64,000 nucleotides of DNA, taken from assembly GCA_009846005.1 (NCBI GenBank), contig VXYL01000059.1:1-64000 (forward strand), read 5' to 3'. Shown in pieces: positions 42,702 through 50,813 of this stretch; position 1 is the stretch's first letter, and the number at the start of each line of letters is the position of its first letter. The translations under genes were made by a program, and so were the position numbers. The DNA is from Gammaproteobacteria bacterium. GTDB taxonomy: Bacteria; Pseudomonadota; Gammaproteobacteria; Pseudomonadales; Azotimanducaceae. The notes beneath the pieces are model-generated. The model ran no database searches. It was given only the letters and a program-made list of their open reading frames with translations, and was not told where the DNA came from.

Positions 42702-42716
42702 TTGGCGGAGAGGGAG
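42702..42716. repeat. Attachment site, tRNA-side copy
   Basis: TTGGCGGAGAGGGAG, the 3' end of tRNA-Ser plus one flanking base; identical to 26366-26380. Integration at this point restores a complete tRNA, as is usual for islands of this kind. Confidence 0.85.
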
Positions 42717-42793
42717 GGATTCGAACCCTCGATGGGTGTTTAGCCCATACTCCCTTAGCAGGGGAGCGCCTTCAGCCGCTCGGCCACCTCTCC
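42703..42793 (-). tRNA. tRNA-Ser (GCT)
   Basis: 91 bases. Acceptor stem GGAGAGG with CCTCTCC, discriminator G and an encoded CCA; anticodon loop CTGCTAA gives GCT; a long class II variable arm and TTCGAAT in the T-loop are visible. Its 3' end is the attachment site of the genomic island. Confidence 0.95.
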
Positions 42794-42833
42794 GTGGCCC
42801 AGCGTCCGTGTTGGGCCGCGCGAATCGTCTGAC

Positions 42834-42910
42834 TGGCGCTCCGAGCAGGATTCGAACCTGCAATCCCCGGCTTCGTAGGCCGATGCCTTGTCCAGTTTGG
42901 CCATCGGAGC
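42834..42910 (-). tRNA. tRNA-Arg (ACG)
   Basis: 77 bases. Acceptor stem GCTCCGA with TCGGAGC, discriminator G and CCA encoded; anticodon stem CGGC/GCCG with loop CTACGAA gives ACG (read as ICG after deamination); T-arm GCAGG-TTCGAAT-CCTGC. It lies 40 bases upstream of tRNA-Ser on the same strand, so both may come from one transcript. Confidence 0.95.
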
Positions 42911-43051
42911 GACGTGGGCCGTATTCTAGCGGCTCAACAACCTGCGAGAAACCGGTTCGTGCGGTCCTGCGACGCTTGGCGACCGACCCCGACCCAGGGT
43001 CGAAGCGCCGGCCGTACGTGCGTCGGCCGCCAAGCGGAACCGAAAAAGTGT

Positions 43052-45601
43052 ATGATCGCGTGCTTTCGTTGCTCCGGATTCGTTTTGAGTCGCCCACCGG
43101 GCCGTTCCCGCCCCTGCGCCGTTGCCGTTTCGGCCCTTTGCGCAGCCTTCCTAGGCCCGTTCAGCCCTATCATCCCGACCGCCTTGGCGGACTTCCACCC
43201 GGAAACCGTGGACGCGGCGGAGGCGGAACCGCTACAGCCGGTTGGCGTACCGGTCGAGATCGAGGCCGAGGAACCGAAGCTCGCCTCGTACGACCGCCAT
43301 CCCGGCACCGGCCACGTTCTGCTCACGAGGCGCGGCGACGACATCCGCATGGACATCGATGGGCGTCTGGACGAGCAAGCCTGGCAGGGCCTTGAAGCCC
43401 ACGGCGACTTCCGCCTGATTGACCCCGACACTCTGGAGCCGGCGACTCTGCCGACGGAAGTGTTGATCTTCTACACCGAACGAGGTCTCTACGTCGGGGC
43501 GCGGATGACGCAGGATCCCGACACGCTGGTCGAGTACCTGAGCGGGCGCGACCAGGGTTTTCTCAACCGGGACTACTTCTCGTTCACCCTGGATACGTCC
43601 GGGGAGGGTCGCTACGGCTTCTGGTTCCAGCTCAACCTGGGGGATGCCAAGTCCGACGGCACGATCCTGCCGGAACGCCAGTACGACTTCAGTTGGGACG
43701 GGGCCTGGTGGGGTGCCACGGCGCGCACCGAAAAAGGTTGGACCGCCGAGTTCTTCGTGCCCTGGTCGCTGGTGAACATGCCAAAGGGGAACGGCACCCG
43801 GACGATGGGCATCTTCGCGCAGCGCAAGGTCGCCCACCTGGACGAGAACCACGCCTGGCCACCGCTGCCCTGGACCAAGCCGAAGTTCATGTCGGCGTTC
43901 CAGCAGCTTGCGCTGACGAAGGTAGACCCGCGACAGCAGTACGGGATCATCCCCTACGTCTCGGCGGGCTATGATCGCTTTGGGGACGAAACGGCACGCC
44001 GGACCGGCGTCGACGTGTTCTGGCGTCCGTCCAGCAACTTCCAGTTGACCAGCACCTTGAATCCCGACTTCGGCAATGTCGAAGCGGACGACGTGATTAT
44101 CAACCTTTCGAATTACGAGACGTTCTTCCCGGAGAAGCGGCCGTTCTTCCAGGAGGGACAGGAGATTTTCACGACCAACGGTCGCATGTCGGGCGGCCTC
44201 TCCGTTCTGCACACGCGGCGCATCGGCGGCCCGGCGGTGCGCCCGGAGGTGCCGGAAGGGTTCGCGCTGTCGCGGACGTCACTAGGCCGCCCGGCCGATC
44301 TGCTCGGCGCGGTTAAGGCCACGGGACAACAGGGCTCGGTGCGCTACGGTTTCCTCGGGGTCGCGGAGGACGAGGCGCGGTTCGAAGCCGTTGGGGACTC
44401 GGAGTCGTTGACCCTGCTCGAAGCTGGTCGCGACTTCGGCGCCGTGCGAGTTCTGTACGAACATTCCAATGGCGGCTACCGGTCGCTGGGGTTCCTTTCC
44501 ACCGCGGTGCGGCATGCCCGTCGCGAGGCCTACGTCAACGCCGTCGATGGCCGATTCACGAGTTCGGATGGGCGCCTGAGGGCTGCAGGTCAGGTCATCA
44601 CGTCGGACACCACGGGCGTCGGTCAGAATGGCGTCGGGGGGATCTTCGACCTCGGCTACACGCCACGCCAGGGTCTATCCCACTACCTGTCGTTTGACGC
44701 GTTTGACGATGCGATCCACATCAGCGACATGGGCTACCTGCGCCGCAACGACTACCGGCGCGCTTCATACAGCCTGTGGATCTCGGAGTCCGATCTAGAG
44801 CGGTTCCGCGAGTCCCGGGGCAACTTCCGGGTCTATCGCGGCTGGAACACCGCCGGCGAGACGGTTTCCGCCAAGGTGTCGTACGACCACCGGGTGACGC
44901 TGCACAACCTCACCCAGTTGCGCTTCGAAGTGGAATACGAGCCCGAGCGGTACGACGACCGGGGCAGTTTCGGCAACGGCACCTACCGCGTCGAAGGCGT
45001 GCGGGGCATGGAGGCCCGCTACTACTCGGACTCCGCGCGTCGGTTCTCCTATACGGTGCGGCATAGCGTCGAGGACCAGGAGATCGGCTACGGGTACTAC
45101 CGGCGCAGCGAGGCCAATGTGCGTTGGCGGCCCACGGATCGCATGACCATGGCGCTGGCCTTGAACTACAGCGACCGGGAGGCGTGGCTGCTGCACCGCG
45201 CCAATGGCGTGTTCGCAACCTTCGAGGCGAAGGGCCTGACGCCGTTCGCCACGTTGAGCTATTTCGTCAATGCCCGCCAGCAGTTGCTGATGGCGTTTCA
45301 ATGGGTGGCCATCAATGCCCAGGCGCGGCGTTTCTACCGAGTGGCGAACACCCGTGACTTCCTCGTGCCGATGGAAAGGGCACCGACGGCGCGTGACGAC
45401 TTTTCGCTTTCCCGGATGAGTCTGCAGCTGCGCTACCGGTGGGAGATCGCGCCGCTGTCTGACCTGTTCGTCGTGTACCAGAATCGCGCCTCGCTGGCCG
45501 GGATCGACAACAGGAGCTTCGGCGATCTGTTCTCGGACACCGTCGATGAGACAATCGGCGAGAACCTCGCCATCAAGCTGCGCTATCGCTTCGGCAGTTG
45601 A
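43052..45601 (+). CDS. DUF5916 outer-membrane protein with CBM9-like N-terminal domain
   Basis: About 849 residues from ATG 43052. A signal-type segment (AVAVSALCAAFLGPFSPIIPTALA) is followed by a carbohydrate-binding family 9-like domain: MDIDGRLDEQAWQGLEAHGD, VLIFYTERGLYVGARMTQDP, YFSFTLDTSGEGRYGFWFQL, WTAEFFVPWSLVNMPKG. The remaining 600 residues are the DUF5916 beta-barrel (FQLTSTLNPDFGNVEADDVI, FFPEKRPFFQEGQEIF, RIGGPAV, and a final LAIKLRYRFGS). DUF5916 proteins are widespread in marine bacteria and are placed in the outer membrane, where they are thought to handle glycans or other polymers; none is well characterised. The start has only a weak ribosome-binding site. A glyoxalase-fold gene follows after 13 bases. 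Confidence 0.8.
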   Translation: MIACFRCSGFVLSRPPGRSRPCAVAVSALCAAFLGPFSPIIPTALADFHPETVDAAEAEPLQPVGVPVEIEAEEPKLASYDRHPGTGHVLLTRRGDDIRMDIDGRLDEQAWQGLEAHGDFRLIDPDTLEPATLPTEVLIFYTERGLYVGARMTQDPDTLVEYLSGRDQGFLNRDYFSFTLDTSGEGRYGFWFQLNLGDAKSDGTILPERQYDFSWDGAWWGATARTEKGWTAEFFVPWSLVNMPKGNGTRTMGIFAQRKVAHLDENHAWPPLPWTKPKFMSAFQQLALTKVDPRQQYGIIPYVSAGYDRFGDETARRTGVDVFWRPSSNFQLTSTLNPDFGNVEADDVIINLSNYETFFPEKRPFFQEGQEIFTTNGRMSGGLSVLHTRRIGGPAVRPEVPEGFALSRTSLGRPADLLGAVKATGQQGSVRYGFLGVAEDEARFEAVGDSESLTLLEAGRDFGAVRVLYEHSNGGYRSLGFLSTAVRHARREAYVNAVDGRFTSSDGRLRAAGQVITSDTTGVGQNGVGGIFDLGYTPRQGLSHYLSFDAFDDAIHISDMGYLRRNDYRRASYSLWISESDLERFRESRGNFRVYRGWNTAGETVSAKVSYDHRVTLHNLTQLRFEVEYEPERYDDRGSFGNGTYRVEGVRGMEARYYSDSARRFSYTVRHSVEDQEIGYGYYRRSEANVRWRPTDRMTMALALNYSDREAWLLHRANGVFATFEAKGLTPFATLSYFVNARQQLLMAFQWVAINAQARRFYRVANTRDFLVPMERAPTARDDFSLSRMSLQLRYRWEIAPLSDLFVVYQNRASLAGIDNRSFGDLFSDTVDETIGENLAIKLRYRFGS

Positions 45602-45614
45602 CCGGACGCGGACC

Positions 45615-46043
45615 GTGTCGCTCACTTTCGACCATATCCACCTCATCAGCGCCGATCCGAAGGCAGCGGCGGCGTGGTACGAGGACATTCTCGGTGGCGA
45701 GATCGGGGCTGACTACACCCTGCGCGGCGCACCGCAGATCAATGTGCGGCTTGGCGGAATGACCGTGATCATTCGCGGTCGGCGGCCCGGGGAGCAACCG
45801 GTCTCGACCCGGTCGATGGCCGACTTCGGGGTGGAGTCGGAACGGTATTCAAGCCACAACGAGTGGGGTACGGATCACTTCGGATACACCTACCACGGAG
45901 ACCTGAAGGCGTTCTGCGAGTCGATCCGGGCCAAGGGCGCGACTTTCGCGGTGGAGCCGTGGGAGTTCTCGCCGGGTGGCCTGCTGTGCTATGTGGCCGC
46001 GCCGGACGGCGTCAGCATCGAGATCGTCCAGGCTCGATCCTGA
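45615..46043 (+). CDS. Glyoxalase/bleomycin-resistance/dioxygenase-fold protein
   Basis: About 142 residues from GTG 45615. The vicinal-oxygen-chelate fold is clear: LTFDHIHLISADPKAAAAWY supplies the first metal histidine, then INVRLGGMTVIIRG, GTDHFGYTYHGDLKAFCESI the second, and VSIEIVQ the C-terminal glutamate ligand. The lone fold unit suggests a dimer with metal sites at the interface. Possible activities are lactoylglutathione lyase-type isomerisation, epimerisation or ring-cleaving dioxygenation; none can be chosen from sequence. It is co-oriented with the acyl-CoA dehydrogenase/CoA-transferase genes, so it may belong to the same catabolic pathway. Confidence 0.8.
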   Translation: MSLTFDHIHLISADPKAAAAWYEDILGGEIGADYTLRGAPQINVRLGGMTVIIRGRRPGEQPVSTRSMADFGVESERYSSHNEWGTDHFGYTYHGDLKAFCESIRAKGATFAVEPWEFSPGGLLCYVAAPDGVSIEIVQARS

Positions 46044-46259
46044 GTCCCACACCCCTCTCTTAACGGCTGGCTTGTCCCCGCCCGCCCCGGATCGGCGAGC
46101 CGAGTCGGGTGCGCGGTGGGCAACCGTAAGTGTCGCCCTATGCATTTACGCTGGTCCGGCGACGTTTCGCTTGCATGGCCATGCCGTTGGGTGTCCGTGT
46201 GGGACAATGCGTCCACACCGCTCACCGGCGCCACGCCCGTGGCATGAAGGAGGTCGAAT

Positions 46260-47420
46260 ATGCCGAACGAACCCATCTCCGCCGAGGAAGAGAAGCAAAT
46301 GCTCGGTGCCGTCGACCGCTGGCTCGAGCGTGACGTTTGCGACAGGGTCATGGCGCTCGAACAAGCCGACGAGTATCCCCACGAGATGGTCGAACAGATG
46401 CGGGAACTCGGGCTGTTCGGGGCGACGATCCCCGCGCGGTACGGGGGTCTTGGGTTGCCGGCTTGCACATACGCGAAGGTCGTTACGCGGATTTCGGAGG
46501 TTTGGATGTCCTTGACGGGCATCTTCAACTCCCACCTCATCATGGCGAAAGCGGTGGAGCGTTTCGGTACCGATGCCCAGAAGGACCGTTTCCTGCCGCG
46601 GTTCGCCAGCGGCGAGATTCGCGGCGGTCTGGCGTTGACCGAGCCGAATTGCGGTACCGATCTGCAGGCGATTCGCACCACCGCCATACGCCAGGGCGAC
46701 GACTTCACGATCAACGGCACCAAGACCTGGATCTCCAACGCCATCGAGGGCGACTGTTTCGCGGTGCTCGTCAAGACCGACCCGGAGGTCGAACCGCGGC
46801 ATCGGGGCATGAGCCTGTTTCTCGCCGAGAAGGGCAACGGCCTCTCGGTCGGTCGACGACTCGGCAAACTCGGCTACAAGGGCATCGACTCGGGGGAGCT
46901 GGTGTTCGACAACTACCAGGTGTCGGCGGACAACCTGATTGGCGCAGCGGAGGGCCAGGGCTTCTACCAGACCGTGGGCGGACTGGAACTTGGCCGCATC
47001 AACGTCGCCGCCCGCGGCGTGGGAGTCGCCAATGCCGCGCTCGCAGAGGCAACGTCCTACTCGCAGGTTCGGGAGACGATGGGCCAGCCGATCTGCGAGC
47101 ACCAGGCGATCCAGATCAAGCTGGCGGACATGGCCACGCGATGCCAAGCCGCCAGGCTGCTGACCGAATACGCCGCGTCGGCATACGACCGCGGCGAACG
47201 CTGCGACATGGAGGCGGGCATGGCGAAGCTCTTCGCCTCCGAAGCCGCGATGGAGAACGCCCAGGAGTGCATGCGGATCCACGGCGGCTACGGCTACTCG
47301 ACCGAGTTTCCGGTGGAAAGGCTCTACCGGGATGCGCCGCTGTTGTGCATCGGCGAGGGCACCAACGAGATGCAACGGATTATCATCGCCCGGCAGCTTG
47401 TCGCCAGGAACCCGGTATGA
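46260..47420 (+). CDS. Acyl-CoA dehydrogenase
   Basis: About 386 residues from ATG 46260, with AAGGAGG 6-8 bases upstream. FAD and substrate motifs are clear: LGLFGATIPARYGGLGLP, IRGGLALTEPNCGTDLQAIR (an ALTEP motif), FTINGTKTWISNA, LGRINVAARGVGVANAAL and the C-terminal ERLYRDAPLLCIGEGTNEMQ, where the glutamate of the GEGT motif is the usual catalytic base. It would dehydrogenate an acyl-CoA, passing electrons to electron-transferring flavoprotein. Its stop overlaps the next gene, a class III CoA-transferase (ATGA), so the two act in one pathway: CoA activation by transfer, then dehydrogenation. The acyl chain is unknown. Confidence 0.9.
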   Translation: MPNEPISAEEEKQMLGAVDRWLERDVCDRVMALEQADEYPHEMVEQMRELGLFGATIPARYGGLGLPACTYAKVVTRISEVWMSLTGIFNSHLIMAKAVERFGTDAQKDRFLPRFASGEIRGGLALTEPNCGTDLQAIRTTAIRQGDDFTINGTKTWISNAIEGDCFAVLVKTDPEVEPRHRGMSLFLAEKGNGLSVGRRLGKLGYKGIDSGELVFDNYQVSADNLIGAAEGQGFYQTVGGLELGRINVAARGVGVANAALAEATSYSQVRETMGQPICEHQAIQIKLADMATRCQAARLLTEYAASAYDRGERCDMEAGMAKLFASEAAMENAQECMRIHGGYGYSTEFPVERLYRDAPLLCIGEGTNEMQRIIIARQLVARNPV

Positions 47421-48604
47421 CGCTCCCCCTCGCAGGCGTTCGCATCGTCGCGGTGGAACATTGGGCGGCCGGCCCCTACGCCACGGGTTATCTCGCCGAC
47501 CTCGGGGCGGACGTGATCAAGATAGAAAACCGCAACCAGGGCGGGGATGCCTGCCGCACCTTGGGCCCGTACTTCCTCGGCGAGGCGGACTCCCACGTCT
47601 TCCAAGCCTTCAACCGCAACAAGCGGTCGCTGACACTGGATCTCAAGCATCCCGACGGACAGGCGGTGCTGCACCGGCTCGTCGCGACCGCCGATGCCTT
47701 CATGCACAACCTGCGCGGCGACCAGGCTGCCAAGCTGGGCTTTAGCTATTCGGATCTGGCCGCGGCCAACCCGAAGGTCGTCTGCGCCCACATCTCGGCG
47801 TACGGACGGGAAGGGACGCGCAGCGACTGGCCCGGATTCGACTACCTGATGCAGGCGGAGGCCGGCTTCTTCTCGCTCACCGGCGAACCCGATGGTCCGC
47901 CGACGCGGTTCGGGCTGTCGATGATCGACTACATGACAGGTGCGACAACCTCGACAGCCATTCTTGCCGGCATCCTGGGCGCCCGGGATACGGGCAGGGG
48001 ACGGGACATCGACGTGACGCTTTTCGATGTCGCGATGTATCAGCTCACCTATCCGGGAGCGTGGTATCTCAACGAGGCGTTCGTGACGCCACGCATCCCC
48101 CGCTCGGGACATCCCTACACAGTCCCGTCCCAGCTCTTCCGTACCCGTGACGGTTGGATGATGGTGATGGCACAGAGTCCGAAGTTCTGGGAGTTGTTCT
48201 GTGACCTGATCGACCGGGCGGACCTCAAGACCGATGCGCGCTTCCGGGCCACGGATGGCCGCTACGAAAACCGCGATGCCCTGACTGCGGTGCTGGACGA
48301 GCACCTAGGCACCCGGGATACAGCCGACTGGATCGACATCTTGGGTGGCCGCGTGCCGTGTGCGCCGGTCAACGATGTCGCGGATGCCTTGGAGAGCCCG
48401 TTCTTTCGAGACCGGGGCGGGATACGCGACGTGGGGCACCCATCCCGACCCGGTTTCAAGCTGATCGCGAGTCCTTTCCGTCTCGACGAGTCCCTGCCGA
48501 GCCGCCCGGGTCCCCGCCTTGGCGAGGACACCGGCGACATTCTGAAGGAGCTTGGCTACCAGGAGCACGAGGTCGAGGCGCTTCGTGAATCAGGTGTCGT
48601 GTAG
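47417..48604 (+). CDS. Class III CoA-transferase (CaiB/BaiF/formyl-CoA transferase family)
   Basis: About 395 residues from ATG 47417, whose start overlaps the dehydrogenase stop. Family landmarks are LPLAGVRIVAVEHWAAGPYA at the N-terminus, LGADVIKIENRNQGGDACR, FQAFNRNKRSLTLDLKHPDG, a DAFMHNLRGDQAAKLGFSY block holding the catalytic Asp region, VCAHISAYGREG and GRGRDIDVTLFDVAMY. It transfers CoA between carboxylic acids through an enzyme-bound anhydride and needs no ATP. With the preceding acyl-CoA dehydrogenase it probably starts breakdown of an unidentified acid. Confidence 0.88.
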   Translation: MTLPLAGVRIVAVEHWAAGPYATGYLADLGADVIKIENRNQGGDACRTLGPYFLGEADSHVFQAFNRNKRSLTLDLKHPDGQAVLHRLVATADAFMHNLRGDQAAKLGFSYSDLAAANPKVVCAHISAYGREGTRSDWPGFDYLMQAEAGFFSLTGEPDGPPTRFGLSMIDYMTGATTSTAILAGILGARDTGRGRDIDVTLFDVAMYQLTYPGAWYLNEAFVTPRIPRSGHPYTVPSQLFRTRDGWMMVMAQSPKFWELFCDLIDRADLKTDARFRATDGRYENRDALTAVLDEHLGTRDTADWIDILGGRVPCAPVNDVADALESPFFRDRGGIRDVGHPSRPGFKLIASPFRLDESLPSRPGPRLGEDTGDILKELGYQEHEVEALRESGVV

Positions 48605-48623
48605 CCTCGGCTCCGTGCTATCT

Positions 48624-50063
48624 ATGCGGTACGTAGCGGCACTTGGCCTGATCGCCACCTGCCTAGATCATCATGCCGCGATCGAGCTGTCGCCATGCGA
48701 CCTTTCCGCCCGGCACGGCCGTCAGGAAGTGGACGCGCAATGCGGCACCCTCGCCGTGCCGCTGAACCCGCACGAGCCCGGCGGCGAGACGATTGAACTC
48801 TTTGTCGCCGTGGTCGAGGCGCTCGCCGAGCAACCGGCACCGGATCCGCTGGCGGTGATCGCGGGGGGGCCGGGGGAAGCCGCGACACGGTTCTACGTGA
48901 CGACCGAGCAGGCTTTTTCGCGGATTGTCCGCAATCGCGACATCGTTCTGGTGGATCAGCGTGGCACGGGTCGATCCGCCGCATTGCGTTGCGACGCGAG
49001 CCAGGACGACCCGTTTCTGACGGCGGGGGGCGTTGCGGGCATGGTCGAGGCCAGCGTGGAGTGTCTCGAGGGCCTCGACCACGATCCCCGTTTCTTCACG
49101 ACCAGCGTGGCCGTGCGCGACCTCGAAGCGGTTCGTCAGGCTCTCGGCTACGAGCGAATGAACCTCTACGGCGTCTCCTACGGGACGCGAGTTGCCCAGC
49201 ACTACCTGCGCAGGTTTCCCGACCGGGTCCGTCGCCTCGTGCTCGACGGCGTCGTGCCGCCGGATGTCGCCTTGGGACCGGACGTGGCGTTGGCGAGTCA
49301 AGCGGCTCTTGACGCGTTGTTCGATCGATGCGAATCCGATGCCGCATGCCGGGCCGCGTTCCCCGAACTCGAGCAGCAGTTCCTTACGGTACTCGAAAGG
49401 CTCACGACGGCACCCGTCGAGGTCGCCTTGGACCATCCCCGAACGGGCGATCCGGTGGACGTTCTGGTCGATCACTGGATGCTCGTCGGCGTCGTCCGGC
49501 TGCTCGTGTACCACCCCGCGACGGCGAGCCTATTGCCGGTTCTGATCGACGCCATCCACGGCGGCGACTATCGGTCGTTGGTCACCCAGGCGTTTGTTGT
49601 CACCGAAGGCATCGAGGATCTCGCCGTTGGACTCAACAACGCGGTGGTGTGCACGGAGGACGTGCCCTTCACGGGCGATGTGAATCTCGCTGCGCAGGCT
49701 TCGACGTACATGGGTACGGCATTCATGGAGATCGTCGTCGGTATCTGCGAACACTGGCCGCGCGGTCTAATGGACGAGGACCTGCGGGAACCGCTCATCA
49801 GTGATCGACCGATCCTCTTGCTCTCGGGCGAACTCGACCCCATCACCCCGCCACGTTACGCGCAGCGGGCATCGGTCGGGCTCAGCAACGCAATCAGGGT
49901 CGTCGGTCGCGGTCAGGGACACGGCATGCTCATGGTGCGCTGTGCCCAGCGCCTGATGGCCGAGTTCCTCGACGTCGACGACGCGGGCGCCCTCGATCTC
50001 GACTGCGTGGAACGTATCCGACCGTTTCCGCTGTTCATCTCGCGAATGGGTCCGGGGCCGTGA
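48624..50063 (+). CDS. Exported alpha/beta hydrolase (TAP-like / proline-iminopeptidase family)
   Basis: About 479 residues from ATG 48624; GTG codons around 48594-48597 are alternatives. A short hydrophobic N-terminus (YVAALGLIATCLDHHAA) suggests export. The catalytic triad is visible: nucleophile Ser in MNLYGVSYGTRVAQHYLRRF, Asp in LLLSGELDPITPPRYA and His in VGRGQGHGMLM. An oxyanion-type AVIAGGPGEAATRFY and a VLVDQRGTGRSA strand precede them, matching secreted tripeptidyl/proline-aminopeptidase-like hydrolases. Several cysteines suggest disulfides. It overlaps the ABC transporter ATPase gene downstream (GTGA overlap), so the products are probably made together; a link to its transport cargo is possible but unproven. 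Confidence 0.8.
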   Translation: MRYVAALGLIATCLDHHAAIELSPCDLSARHGRQEVDAQCGTLAVPLNPHEPGGETIELFVAVVEALAEQPAPDPLAVIAGGPGEAATRFYVTTEQAFSRIVRNRDIVLVDQRGTGRSAALRCDASQDDPFLTAGGVAGMVEASVECLEGLDHDPRFFTTSVAVRDLEAVRQALGYERMNLYGVSYGTRVAQHYLRRFPDRVRRLVLDGVVPPDVALGPDVALASQAALDALFDRCESDAACRAAFPELEQQFLTVLERLTTAPVEVALDHPRTGDPVDVLVDHWMLVGVVRLLVYHPATASLLPVLIDAIHGGDYRSLVTQAFVVTEGIEDLAVGLNNAVVCTEDVPFTGDVNLAAQASTYMGTAFMEIVVGICEHWPRGLMDEDLREPLISDRPILLLSGELDPITPPRYAQRASVGLSNAIRVVGRGQGHGMLMVRCAQRLMAEFLDVDDAGALDLDCVERIRPFPLFISRMGPGP

Positions 50064-50812
50064 TCGAAGTCGAGGGTCTGGTCAAGCGGTTCGGCAAGGT
50101 GGAGGCGCTGCGCGGCGTCGATTTCACGGCGGCGGACGGCCGCATAACGGGTTTGTTGGGACCGAACGGTGCCGGTAAATCCACGACGCTGCGTATTCTC
50201 TGTGGCGTGCTGAAAGCCGGGGCCGGAAGCGCACGGGTCGGCGGCATCGAGGTTCGGGACGATCCCATGGCGGTGCGGCGGCGGATCGGCGTACTGCCGC
50301 ACAACTCCAATCTCTACCCCAACCTGACGGCCCGCGAGAACATCGCGTACTACGCCGCGTTGCAGGGTCTCGCCGGGCCGCCCCTTACGTGCGCGGTCGA
50401 GGTCAACGTCGAGCGTCTGGGCATCGGACCCTTCGCCGACCGCCGCGCCAAGGGGTTCTCACAAGGACAGCGACTGCGCGTGGCCCTGGCACGCGCCCTG
50501 GTCCACGACCCGGACACGTTGATCCTGGACGAACCCACCAATGGTCTCGATGTGATGGCGACGCGGGTGCTGCGCGAAGTAATCCGGGAGCGGCGCGACA
50601 GCGGGTGCTGCGTACTGTTCTCAAGCCACATCATGCAAGAGGTGGCCGTGCTTTGCGACCGCATCGCCATCGTCGCCGAAGGCAAGGTGGTGGTCGACGG
50701 GACCGCCGATGAGATTCGTGCCGCCACCGGGTGCGACGACCTCGAAGACGCTTTCGTCGAGGCGGTCCAGGTGGCGGATTCGAAACGCCGGGCCGGCGAC
50801 GACCGCGCCTGA
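50060..50812 (+). CDS. ABC transporter ATP-binding protein (NatA-like)
   Basis: About 250 residues from GTG 50060. All motifs of an export-type ABC ATPase are present: Walker A GLLGPNGAGKSTTLRIL (about 30-46), Q-loop region VLPHNSNLYPNLTARENIAY with His in place of the usual Gln, a signature variant KGFSQGQRLRVALARAL, Walker B DTLILDEPTNGLDVMA and the switch histidine in LFSSHIMQEVA. It pairs with the following permease gene, two bases later, as in NatAB sodium/drug exporters. Substrate unknown. Confidence 0.88.
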   Translation: MIEVEGLVKRFGKVEALRGVDFTAADGRITGLLGPNGAGKSTTLRILCGVLKAGAGSARVGGIEVRDDPMAVRRRIGVLPHNSNLYPNLTARENIAYYAALQGLAGPPLTCAVEVNVERLGIGPFADRRAKGFSQGQRLRVALARALVHDPDTLILDEPTNGLDVMATRVLREVIRERRDSGCCVLFSSHIMQEVAVLCDRIAIVAEGKVVVDGTADEIRAATGCDDLEDAFVEAVQVADSKRRAGDDRA

Positions 50813-50813
50813 C

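Larger units (their letters stand above)
26366..42716. mobile_element. 16.35-kb genomic island in tRNA-Ser, carrying restriction and TA genes
   Basis: The ends are a 15-bp direct repeat (26366-26380 and 42702-42716) derived from the tRNA-Ser 3' end. The left end carries a P4-type tyrosine integrase. The contents are McrB/McrC, a Cys-rich zinc-ribbon-like protein, a recombinase trio, a Type ISP-like enzyme with an adjacent toxin-antitoxin pair, a TPR-like gene and an unknown gene. The integrase is at the end opposite the tRNA gene. There are no obvious conjugation genes, so the island would need mobilisation in trans. Transcription is mostly leftward, except for the integrase and the 31.5-34.1 kb module. 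Confidence 0.8.
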
